Positions 19,794 through 29,708 of a DNA stretch of 33,401 bases are shown piece by piece. The stretch covers positions 2,016,307 to 2,049,707 of the forward strand of contig NW_009242974.1 in the NCBI RefSeq assembly GCF_000388065.1, read 5' to 3'. The stretch comes from Fonticula alba. Its lineage: Eukaryota; Opisthokonta; Rotosphaerida; Fonticulaceae. Below the pieces are notes generated by a model that was not told the origin of the DNA, searched no databases, and saw nothing but the letters and a program-made list of their open reading frames with translations. Numbering within the stretch: position 1 is the first letter of the stretch; every line of letters starts with the position of its first letter. Position numbers and translations under genes: made by a program.

Positions 19794-20404
19794 GGGGCGG
19801 CTGACTATCAGTTCCCCTGCCCGTTGGCTGGCTGCGCCGCGCTCGTCTGTTTTTTTTTTGTGATGAGCCGCCCCCCGGGCGACGAACGCACTCTTTGTTA
19901 AAAACCCCACCGCCGGTCGGTCCTTGCCGGGGGGGACGGTGCTCGGCCCGCGGTGATCGCTGTTCACCAACTACTTCGAGCGGAAGGGAGCGGAGGTGGT
20001 TCTGTAAGATCGCCAGAGTGCGTGCTCTGCCCATTTTTCAGCGACGTGCGAGGCGCCCCTCGACCCACGCGCCGCGTCGCAGGGGGAGGGCGAGCAACCA
20101 TGCATCTCCCGTGTTCCTCCCCCGCCGCCTCCTCCTCCTCCTTCTCCGCCGGCCGATCTATCGATCTTCCTCTTTCTTCTGTCCCCCCGGTGCATCTGCA
20201 CCTGGCCTGCCTCCTCCCCCGTCATTCGTGTTCCGCCACTCTCTCTGTCTCTCCCTGTCTCTCCCCCTGCAGCCGTCGTCATCAGGCGTCCTTGCCCACT
20301 GGTGCCGTGCACCGCCAAAGGCACACTCGCGGTTCCTGGCTTCTGCGATTGATTGATCTTGCTGTTGCGGCAGAGGTCCCCCTGCCCCCGCCGCCCGTTC
20401 CACC

Positions 20405-23400
20405 ATGTCTTTGGGTCAGGCCCTGGCCATTCGGACTTCCAAGTATACGGAGTTCATCTCCTGCTTGATGGCGTGCATCGAGCGGCACCGGGATGCGTTT
20501 GTAAGCGGCTCGGCGGCCCTCTTCCTGCCAAGTGACGAGTGCGCCAATTCCCGACTCTTCGCATTAATCCCTGCTCCCCCGCCACTGACGGTCTTGCCGC
20601 TTTGCCCACCTGCGGCTCCTCCGCCCGGAATGCTGCGACCAAAAAAAGGCTCATTTTCCTGCAGCAGATGTTCATTGTCTTCGATCTCATCCGCCCGTGT
20701 GCCTATGACAATGAGACCCTCATCCCCGACTATGAGGCCGCCAAGCCTCTTCTCAACCCGCGAATTGTGCGCGATCTGACCCCACAGTGAAGCATGCGCC
20801 ATGTCCCGAATTGTCTCCTGACAATTGTACACTACCCCCCCCCCACACACACGTATACGCGCACTCGCGCAAACAACCGTTGATGCCATTTCACTTTCGG
20901 CCCTCCTCAGAGGGAGGGCGGGGCAATCGTCGAGTTCTTCCAGCTCTTCTCGCGCCTCTATCAGGTTCGAATCTCTTCGATGAATGGGTGCGTAGCTGAG
21001 CTCTTTCTCTCTCTCTCTCTCTCTCTCGTGAGATATTGCCTGGTCCCCCCCACCTGGGTCTCGCAGCCAGCTGACTGCTCACTGAAACTCGACGTCCGGT
21101 CCAGACTTCTCTCCCGGCCTTCCTCGATCAATCTCCTCCTTTTCCCGAACCTAGCACACCTGGAAATTAGACAGGTGCGCCTTCTCAATGTGGTCCCGTC
21201 CTTTGTTTCCCGAATCCCCCTCTCTCCCCCCCCCCCTCCAGCCGCTCCTAACGCCCGCCTTTGATAGATCTCCCCGGTAGCTCTGCGCGAGTTGGACTCC
21301 TATCGTAGTGCTCTCGTGTCGCTCTCCTGCCAGGAGAGCCTTTCAGCGATCTGTGAATTGCTGATTGGTATGCCTGCTGCCACTCCCATCGCCCATGCGA
21401 AAATTCTCGTCCTTTACCTCGCTACCCCTCCTCGCCTCCCTTGCCCACTGACGGCCCGTTTGGCGCCCCCTTTCTCTTGCCCCTCGCGACAGTGCCCATC
21501 CTCGGCGAGCAGGCCCTCCAGGAGGACCCGTCAACCGGGAATGCGGGGCCATCGCAAAAGGGCACCACAAATCCGGCGAAGGGCTCGCGCTTCCGGAAGT
21601 CCACCTCACGCGTCGCCGGTGACTCCATCGGATCAGGGGGCGCTCCGGTTCCTCGGCATGGGGGGCGCTTTGCCACAATCCCGACGAATGAGGATGGCAC
21701 CCCGGCCGCGGTGCCGGCCAATGTGCAGCCTCCCCGGCGACGAGCCCTCTGGCCGCAACTCCGGCGGCTGGATCTCTCGCGCAATGCCATCCGAGCCATC
21801 GACCCGGCGCACCTCTTTGCCGAGCATGTGCCGCAATTGGAGTTCCTGTCATTGGCATTCAACCGGCTGACCCGAGTGGAGCACTTGTCCGGGCTGCCGC
21901 GGCTGTCGATGTTGGACCTGTCACACAATCGCCTTGAGCGCTTGGGGAACCTGCGTTTGCACCTGGGGAATGTGACGCACTTGTCGCTGCGTCACAATTG
22001 CCTGTCGTCCCTTCGAGGTCTGGAGCGTCTGTATCAGCTGGAGGAGCTGGATGTGCGATTCAACTGCCTTTGGGATTCGGAGGGTGATTTCCGTCTGCTA
22101 GCCGGCTTGCCATTGCTGGAGCGTGTCCACTTGGCCGGCAACCCGCTGTGCTTGGTGGAGGGCTACCGGGCCAAGCTCTTCGCGTGTCTCGGCCCCGGCC
22201 GTGCGGAGGACCTGGTGCTCGATGGCCGGCGATTGGAATGGGACGAGCGCATTGTGGTCGAAGCACACTGGGCCCAGGGGTCCGAAACGTCGGCCATCCG
22301 CGCCACCAGCCGGTCGCTGCCGGCCGTGGTGGATGACCGCACTGCGTTGGAGGCCGCAGCCAAGGTGGCCGCGGCCGCGGCCGGCAGTGATCGCCTGCTG
22401 GAAACCCTTGGCGATGGCGAGGATGACGTTGGCCTGGGACTGCGACTGTCTCTCCACGGGGGCGAGGGTATTGGCAGCATGGCCGCCGTGGCGGCAGCTG
22501 CCGGGTCCGGCAACACCAGTGGCGACCTTGCCCGGCAGTACTTGGCGACGGCCCTGTCAGCGACATACTCGGCGCCGGGGCTCCCTTCACCGAATGAGAC
22601 CTCCGGAATGGCCGCAACCATGATGTCGGCCACGGCTCCGCTCAGCACGAACCCCATGCTGACGCCGATCGCCGAGGCAGATTGCGCGGTGTACAGCAGC
22701 ACCCCGCCGGGCCCCATGGGTCTCGGGGCAGTCGAGCTGGTTGGAGCGACCGCCGTGGCTGCAGGTGCGGCGGCGGCGGCGGCGGCGGCGGCGGCTGCGG
22801 CGGCGGCTGCCAGCCCGACTACCGGTCGAACCTGGCGTCGACCCTCGGATGCGGTGGATCCCGCGGTTCCCGGTGCCATCGGTCGCACCAGTTTCCGGAC
22901 GTCAACCGCCGTGCCGGCATCTCCGTCGACACCGCGCCTGCGCCGGCCACGAAAGCCAGTGAGCATTGTCATTGAGGACTCGCCCCTTGAGTCACTACGC
23001 TGTGCGTGCCTTCCCCTGGCCGAGCTGCCTCTCATGCTCTTCCCGATTGATGTCCTCGCTGTTTGTGTTACTTTTTTCTCCCCAATCACCTGCTGACATG
23101 CCAGTGGGCCGTGTGCCAAATGTGCCATTGTCTAGCTCCTGGTCTGCCGCGACCTGGCCAGCTGCTGGCGGATGCTCGCACCGAGAATGACCTCTCGGCC
23201 GGGGCATTGGCCGTGTCGCAGGTGTTGCCGGCCGAGGAGCCGGAGATGCCGGGCCCTGGTGACCTGCCGGAGAGCCCGGTCGGTCCTCTCCCTGCTGGCG
23301 GGGAAGCAACTTCCAAGACATCAGTCCCGGTGCGAAATAGCCTCGTTGGCAGTGTGGCCACCGGGCACTTGGAAAAGATGCTGGCCCTACGGCAGCAGGT

Positions 23401-26261
23401 GGGCGACAATTGGCTGGAGGCATACCGGAATATGTCGCGCGCGCCTCGTCTCGAGGAGTCCCTGTTGGATGTGGAGCATCGGGCGCAGCTTCTGGAGGAG
23501 CAGCCGCATCTGGCCTTGCAGCTTTCATCCTTTGGATCTCTGGGAATCGATGCCTTTTCATATGGTCCAGCTGGCCAGCTTGGATCCGGGTCGGGCGAAG
23601 CCATTCAACCCCATGAGTTCATGCCGGTGGCTCCTGCTTCCTCTGGGCGGTATCTGGACCCGGAGGCCGAGCCGGCGGACGCCAGCTCGACGCCGGTCTC
23701 GGTGACAGCACCCGACTCGCCGTCGGTGGCCGCGATGTCGTCGGTGTCGGAGGGCCCGGAAGTTGCCGCCAATCTGGCGGTGGCTGCTGGCAATGTGTCG
23801 CCCGGGGGGCTGTCGAGCTCGGCCACCACCGAAGACCTCGGTTCCTCGGGCAAGCCGCTGGAGGACTCCTCCCCGGCGGCGGAGGTGGATGCCTGGGCGC
23901 TGGACTCGGGCCCCTCGTTGGTGGATGAGGCGCTGGATGATACGATCCCCATGGCGAGTGGTCCGCCGGGGACGGCGGCTCAGTGCATGCTGTGCTCGCG
24001 TCTTTTTGCCTGGACTGATGCCAGTCGGGTATGCTGCCCGGTTTGTGGGAGTGGCTACTCCGAAGAACCCCCCAATGGGGCTGGGGTCCCGGAGCCGGGT
24101 GCCTTTGGCAGGCCCTCGCAGTCGGCGCCGGCGGTTCCTCCGCCGAGTGTTTCGGCCCGCCTTAGGGCCCATGCCTCTGCCATTGACTTTGTCATGGATG
24201 ACGCTCTTCAGCTCCAGCTGGAAACCGGGCTCCTCGATGACAGCGAGTCGATCAAGTACTTCTTTGCTTCGGGGTATGTCCATGTGGTCTGGGTGTTCCT
24301 CCTTTCAGATGGTGGGGGTGTCTCTTTCGCCGAGCCCCTGTCTACTGCACGACTGCTAACACACACACACACACACACACACACAGTGTCCTTTTCCCGG
24401 TGGAAACTACCTCTTCCTTCGCGGCTCTCGGTGCGCTGGCTCAGTCGGCAATGACCATGTCTTCGGCATCGACGGCGGCGTCGCTGGCTGCATCGGTTGC
24501 GCCTCGGCGCAGCCCGCGCTACATTGCGTGCCTTTTCAGCCAGGCAGCCTTGTACATTCAACCCTTGGGGCTCTTCCGGAAGCCGGAAGCCGAGGCGGTC
24601 GATGGGTCGGTGCCAGGATCGCCCAGCGGCACAACGACGACCAGCGATTCGGTCTCGGGGTCTGGGGCTGCATCATCGGCGCTGGGCCGTCCAGCAGGCT
24701 CGGGCATGGGTGATGCTCTGGGCGGGCACTTCTCGCAGTATCAGGCGACGGAGTTCCTCGGATCGGTCGGGGATCTGAGTGCGCATGTGGCTCGATTCTC
24801 GCTGGAGCGCCTCCGTCGAGTGGAGGTTGGCTTCAATTACCAGCAGCTAATCTTGCACTTCGAGAGTGTGGATGCTCAAATCCGCCGAACGGGCAATCGC
24901 ACTCTTCGCCGGGATCTTCCGGCCATGGAATGCGAGGAGGAGGAGCGTTTGCTTCTGTTGACGCGGGATGCGCTCTTGACGTCAGACCTGCTGGCATTCG
25001 TGCGTGTGCTCCTTCTCATTTCTCTCTCTCTCTCTCTTTCTTTCTCTCCCGCCCCTCCCCGCTTCTCCTGCTGGGGCTTTTCCTTTCCCTTGACTCCGGT
25101 TTGTTTGCTGACGTGTCTCCTTCTGGCCGCCGCCACAGCTTCTGGCCCAGTCCGACGATCCGGCAAGCCTCCTGGATAATGACCGGACCTGGTGTGTGGA
25201 CAATGCCAAGCACCAGGCGTTGGCCACCTTCGATCCGGCGCATGCCGATTCGTCGGACAGCTTCGTGCGGGCCTACTCCTACGCTTTTCTGGCCGGGGTG
25301 GCTGGTGGCGGCTTGAGCTCGGTTAGTCCGGAATTCTTCCAATCCGGCGAAAGCCAGCTTGTCTCGGTGGTGCGACCGATTTTCCCACATGGACCTTGCC
25401 CTGCTGCTTCTTTCTTTCATGTCCCTTTCTTTCTTTCCTCCGCACTCTCCCTGATCAGCGAATTAACTCGTCTCGCTTTCCCCCCTCCCTCATCTTCCTC
25501 TCCTTCCTCAGCTCATTTCCGATCACTGCTTCTACCTGACACTGGAAGATCTGGATGTGTACTTTGACAACCGGAAGATCAATCGCCGCGCCCAGTTCCG
25601 GCCCCTGTCGGCCCGGTTGTTGGTGAACCTGGACTCCATGGAGACTTGGGAGCCGCGCCTGAACGAGGGCCGCCTGTATTATGTGCGAATGGTCTTCAGT
25701 GATGACTCGACCGAGGTGCGTCGGGTCCTATTTTGCTTCCTGCCGCTGCTGGATCTTGAGGGCGGGTGCATTGCGGGCGGGTGCTGGTGTATCCTAACTC
25801 CCCTTGTCGTGCTGGATGGCGCAGCAATTGGATGTGCCAGAGGCGCTGGCGGAGTTCGAAAGTTTGAACTCGCCACTGCCTGGTCGGCCGTCTGTTTTCC
25901 AAGTCTTCGCGCGCAAGAAGAATCCCCCTCGGGGGCTGAGCTCGTCCAGTGGCCTGGCCTCGCCCGGCGCTGGAAGCATGCGCAACTCCGGATCGGATGA
26001 GTCTCTCTTCCCTGGCGGCGGGACTGGCAATACTGTACGACTGCTGGGGTTTGGCCGCTCTTCCTGCGAATGGTCCTTTTTCTTTGGCCCTCTCTGATGC
26101 TTCGCACTGTGACTGACCTGATCCCTCTTGCGCGGGCCATGCCTCGAAAGGTGTTCGACTTGGTTTTTACATCTCACACGGCACGCGAGAACTTCATCCA
26201 GACTGTCTCCAAGGTATGGACCAACCTCACCATGGTTCCCTTGGACATTTTCAGATCCTGA
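20405..26261 (+). CDS. STK11IP (LIP1)-like leucine-rich-repeat protein (12 exons, 1492 aa)
   Basis: Exons 20405-20500, 20665-20786, 20913-20987, 21105-21174, 21268-21367, 21493-23001, 23136-24273, 24387-24999, 25139-25369, 25512-25715, 25825-26034 and 26151-26261. Before the repeats, the pieces INLLLFPNLAHLEIRQ and SYRSALVSLSCQESL match the N-terminal region of STK11IP, the LKB1-interacting protein. At least five leucine-rich repeats follow (~244-400, LDLSRNAI, LSLAFNRL, LDLSHNRL, LSLRHNCL, LDVRFNCL). The LRR end, HLAGNPLCLVEGYRAKLF, also resembles nischarin. An Ala-15 run lies at 580-594. GDNWLEAYRN precedes a CxxC...CxxC zinc-ribbon-like motif (~941-960). The C-terminal third has PH-like strands (RYIACLFSQAALYI, RLRRVEVGFNYQQLIL, VLISDHCFYLTLEDL) and ends with a VWTNLTMVPL helix. 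In animals STK11IP binds LKB1 and acts at lysosomes. That role here is inference. Start ATGTCT after CACC. Confidence 0.8.
21006..21027. repeat. CT microsatellite in intron 3 of the STK11IP-like gene
   Basis: Eleven CT units shortly after the donor at 20988, inside the intron that ends at 21104. Confidence 0.9.
22767..22811 (+). repeat. GCG/GCT/GCC tract encoding 15 alanines
   Basis: In-frame run of 15 Ala codons, mostly GCG, in exon 6 of the STK11IP-like gene. It lies in a low-complexity linker after the leucine-rich repeats. Read on the minus strand it gives a mirrored Ala tract that is not a gene. Confidence 0.9.
24359..24385. repeat. AC microsatellite at the 3' end of an intron
   Basis: About 13 AC units run straight into the acceptor CAG at 24384-24386 of intron 7 in the STK11IP-like gene, so the repeat takes the place of the usual pyrimidine tract. 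Confidence 0.9.
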
Positions 26262-26511
26262 GGCAGATCACCATGCACGTTGGAGTGCTTGCCCTTTGCC
26301 CTTCCCTTGAGATGGCATTGCAACGAATATAGACCTTGCCCACATTTCATCAAGAGGGTGGTGTGTGCGTGTGTGTGCAAGGCAAAGCATGCGCGAGAAG
26401 CGGCAGGAGGAGAATGATTCCGGTCTTGCTCTGAGGACAAACATCTCCGCGGCGAAGAGCAGGCAGCCATGGGAAAAGGAGGAAAAGGCAGGAAGAGGCG
26501 CGTGTATATAA

Positions 26512-26547
<36 letters not shown>

Positions 26548-26675
26548 ATGTGTGTGCATGTGTGGGAGGAAAAGGCGATAAAGATAGAATTACACACAAG
26601 CTGTCACACACACACACACACACACACATAAAAGCAGGAGTGGCGGGCGGGCGGGGAGGAGGGGCATTCCCCCGC
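26262..26675. other. Convergent 3' region with TG and CA repeats
   Basis: The STK11IP-like gene (plus) and the TIP30-like gene (minus) converge here. A TG run (26515-26546) and a CA run (26605-26628) are separated by 58 bases and can pair as a long hairpin. A TATATAAAT stretch lies at 26505-26513 just before the TG run. No gene is seen. Confidence 0.6.
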
Positions 26676-28471
26676 CTAGAAGAGACCCATGCGCTTGATG
26701 GCCGAATCGTAGATGATGTTGGCCAGGCGGCTGCCAGGCGGAACGCACTGGGCAAAAACGGCACCCGGAGCGGTGTTGAGGCGGTAAGCCGAGGCCAAGC
26801 TGGAGGAGATCTCCTCGCCATTGAGGAAGCACTGGATCTTGCCGGTGATTGGGCCACTGGCCGAGGTAACAATCGTGGCTGCGGGGTTGGGGCGGCTGCG
26901 GAACTGGGTGATGATGTTCGAGTGGGCCAGCGCATCGCGGATCATGGCCCGAGCAATCGCAGCAGCCGAGACGCTGGGAACAACAGCTATTCAAGTGGAG
27001 CCAGTTTTTTAGACAGCCGTTAGAAATGGTTGATCTCGGAGGCGGGGAGGGGCATGCGAGGGAGAGAGTGTGTGTGTGTGTGAGAGAGAGGGGAAGAGGA
27101 AGCAAACGCACAGACGAGAATGCGCTCGGTCCAGCGGAGGTGCGAGCCGCGCTGGATGGCACCAGGGCGGAAGATAGAGAGACGCGAAAACCCGGCAGCG
27201 CGGAAATAGTCCTCGGCCTAAGGCGTGAAGCAGGCGCCGCAAGAGGGAGGCTGTTAGCTCGTCCGTCGGACAGGAAAGAAAGGGAATGCCGCCGAGCGAA
27301 CCCCACATGCCAGAGCAGACATACCTCGCCCTTGGTCTTGGGGTAGAGGAACCAGCTGCTAGAGCTGGCACCGACACTGGAAAGGAGCCCCATATAGCCG
27401 AGATTACCCACAGCCGGGGTAATCAGCCGCTTGGAAAGGTCGGCAAAGGCATTGTTGGCCGACAGGTCAATGTGACGGAAGGCCTCCTATTATTTGGGAA
27501 TGGAGTGGCATGGGCGGGGGGGGGGGGGGGAGGGGGGAGGGTTAGCCCATCATGAGAGGTGGAGAAAGGCGCAAGAGAGGCGCAAGCGCGGCATATGCAT
27601 GGTTCTGGTTGCCGGAGACGCACAGCGGACCCGGCATCACCGCGAGTGGTGCCGAGGCAGGAGAAGAAGTGGTACGTGTACGGGGCGTCGGGGAAGGCTG
27701 GCCGGGAGACGGCCACGGCATTCTCATCCTCCTCATAGATGGTGGGGGCCGGCGGAGCGTCCAGGGCAGCCGGAATGTCGACGGCGTTCAGCCCCTGCAG
27801 GGTCTCGAGGATGTCCTTCTCGACCTTGATCTCCACCAGGCGACCGCGGTTCTTCTCCACCTCGACCTTCGAGTGGTAAGGACCGAAGGGGAAGATGTCG
27901 GCATCCTCGCCAGTGTTGGGGGGGATCTGGTACGGAGACCGGCCGATCAGGACAACACGCTCATAGCAGGGAGAGTTGAGGAGCTCGGCCACCAGGAACT
28001 ACGGGCCCGATGGCGAAGGGGGAGAGGGGGGGGGGGGGGGGGGAGAGGGGGGAAGACCAGTCACCTGGACTCCAGTCACGCCGCACACCGCGATCGCGGG
28101 ACCACAAAAGCAGGGCCCGATTGGCGGGAGATCGCAGGTACCAACGATCGGCGGGACGATCGGCGGCATGAGCCCTGGTGCCGGCGGATCGTCGCCCCTG
28201 GCGGAGCTCCCTCCACCCTGTCGGGGCCCCCCTCCTGGGGGAGGGGGAGCACGAATGAATAAATGCGACGAGGAGCAAACACGAGGGGAGGGGGGGGGGG
28301 CGGGCGGGCTCGGCGCAGGGCTCGAGCAGCGGCAGGAGGGAAATGGAAACGCACGCGACCAACGGCACCGGTGCCGCCAATGACGAAGGCGCGAAGCTTG
28401 CCACAGACGCCAGTCGTCTCGCTGGGAGGGAAAGGCTCGGCTTGGGGAACACTGATGGCGGCCTCGGACAT
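26676..28471 (-). CDS. TIP30/HTATIP2-like (FMP52-like) short-chain dehydrogenase (5 exons, 356 aa)
   Basis: Exons, in transcript order: 28355-28471, 27624-27998, 27325-27486, 27112-27217 and 26676-26986. The atypical SDR fold is clear. The dinucleotide-binding motif IGGTGAVGR (31-39) is split from strand 2 (VVLIGRS) by intron 1. FFSCLGTTRGDAGSA matches the SCLGTTRG hallmark of human TIP30. LLSSVGASSSSWFLYPKTKGEAE carries the Ser pair (200-201) and the YxxxK catalytic pair (Y212, K216). RLSIFRPGAI and VSAAAIARAM match the C-terminal half of TIP30. Human TIP30 is 242 aa; here extra residues lie between strands and at the C terminus. The fungal relative Fmp52 is mitochondrial. I see no clear presequence here, and the substrate is unknown for the whole family. 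Start ATGTCC. Confidence 0.86.
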
Positions 28472-29708
28472 TGTGGTGACAGCTGCGGGGTGGGGAGTGC
28501 TGGACGGAGACACAGGAGGAGGCAAGGGTCCAGAGAGGGCGAGGGGCGGAGAAAGAGGCAAAAGAGGCGCGGGAGAGTCGGGCTGCGCGTGTGCTCGTGC
28601 GTGCAAAGGGATGGGCAAAAACTGGGGCACTCTACCGAAAGGGCCCGGCGGGTCCCCCCTCGGCTGGACGCATCCCCTTGGCCTGGAGGTGAAGCCGCCT
28701 ACAGATCCAGGGCATCCCTTCCGGGCGGAGCAGGGTCCCCGGGTTGGCAGGGGGCTCGGGGGTCTTGGAGGCCGCCTGTCCGGGCCAGTAACGTTGTTGG
28801 ATTCCGCCTCGGCATCCAGGCCCCCCTCCCCCCCCCCCGCCGGTATTGCCGGCGCGGGCAGAAATAAACGATCTCCCAGGAGCCCCGGGCACGATCCACC
28901 TGGGCCGATTGCCGTCGTCTTTCCCAGGCCAGGGACGGGAGCCCGGCTCTCTCTAGACGCTTCGTTGGGTTAGCCCCACACGTGAAATGCCGCACGCATT
29001 TCAGGTGCCTGCCTCGCGGCCCACGGCCGATCGGGCCTGGTCGGGGGTGGGCGCCGTTTGTTGGCAAAAAAAAAAGGGAAAAGAAAAAAGGGGGGCCTGT
29101 AGAGCCCGCCCCCACAGGATGGAGTCACCGGCAAGTTGTGTCTGGATGTGGTGGCGGTCGTGTCATTACTAGCTCATTTTGCCGGGGCCGCCGGGCACGG
29201 CGGATTTGCCACCCCGCCTCGGTCCCTCTCCCAGTTCCTCCGTCCGGCCGCCCCCCCCCCCCCCGGCTGCCCCGAACGCGGGGACCCCCGGGGGAAAAAG
29301 AACAACACCCTGCCCCACGCCCTCCACGGCACCGGAACAGACCGGCGGGGGGCCTGGTCGGAGGGCCAGTGCCGACGCATCATGCTGCCAGCGCATGCCC
29401 ATCGCGCAGGGGGCGGTTGTGGGCGATGGGGCAGTTTGGCTTACGCTGGCAGCTGCTCGGCCAGCCCCCGCCCCTTCCCCCCCCCCGGCCTGGATGTGAC
29501 GCGCATGGTCTGGTCCGTGAGGGGAGTCCGCGCGTGTGGGCGGGAGCGCTGGCAAGGGGGCTAGGGGGCGCTTCTGAGCGGTATTTGTTTTTTATTTTTT
29601 ATCTGTCCCTTCCCCCCCCCCCCCCCGGAGAAGCCGGCCAGCTAGCCAGCTAGCCAACCAGCCAAGAGGGGGGGGGGGGGGGGGCGGGGCACATGGAGCG
29701 ATATCCCA
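28472..29708. other. Intergenic region upstream of the TIP30-like gene
   Basis: Both flanking genes are on the minus strand. This is the 3' flank of the RCR ligase gene and the promoter side of the TIP30-like gene. It contains a hairpin TGAAATGC/GCATTTCA (28983-28990/28996-29003), an A-rich run (29066-29089), and C and G runs near 29258-29270 and 29667-29682. No coding sequence is supported. Confidence 0.5.
28983..29003. repeat. Perfect inverted repeat
   Basis: Arms TGAAATGC (28983-28990) and GCATTTCA (28996-29003) with a 5-nt spacer CGCAC. It is A/T-rich against a GC-rich background and lies 0.5 kb upstream of the TIP30-like start. It could be a factor-binding site or the hairpin of a small RNA. 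Confidence 0.6.

Larger units (their letters stand above)
18654..20404. other. Divergent promoter region with an assembly gap
   Basis: Lies between the TFB gene (minus, start 18653) and the STK11IP-like gene (plus, start 20405), so it should hold both promoters. 480 bases are unknown (18802-19281). The visible right part has a C-rich tract (19755-19793), a ten-T run near 19850-19859 and a GGTGA/TCACC hairpin (19952-19968). A minus-strand hydrophobic reading at about 19490-19570 might be an exon of a gene hidden in the gap. I could not support it further. Confidence 0.5.

Noticed and set aside
20964-20973. GGTTCGAATC, like a tRNA T-arm
   Set aside because: No acceptor, D or anticodon arms surround it. 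It lies inside exon 3 of the STK11IP-like gene, where it encodes part of LYQVRISSMNG.
20965-20987. Alternative donor CAG|GTTCGA ending exon 3 of the STK11IP-like gene early
   Set aside because: It leaves a phase that cannot join the next exon. The donor GTGCGT at 20988 joins in phase to an exon that matches STK11IP.
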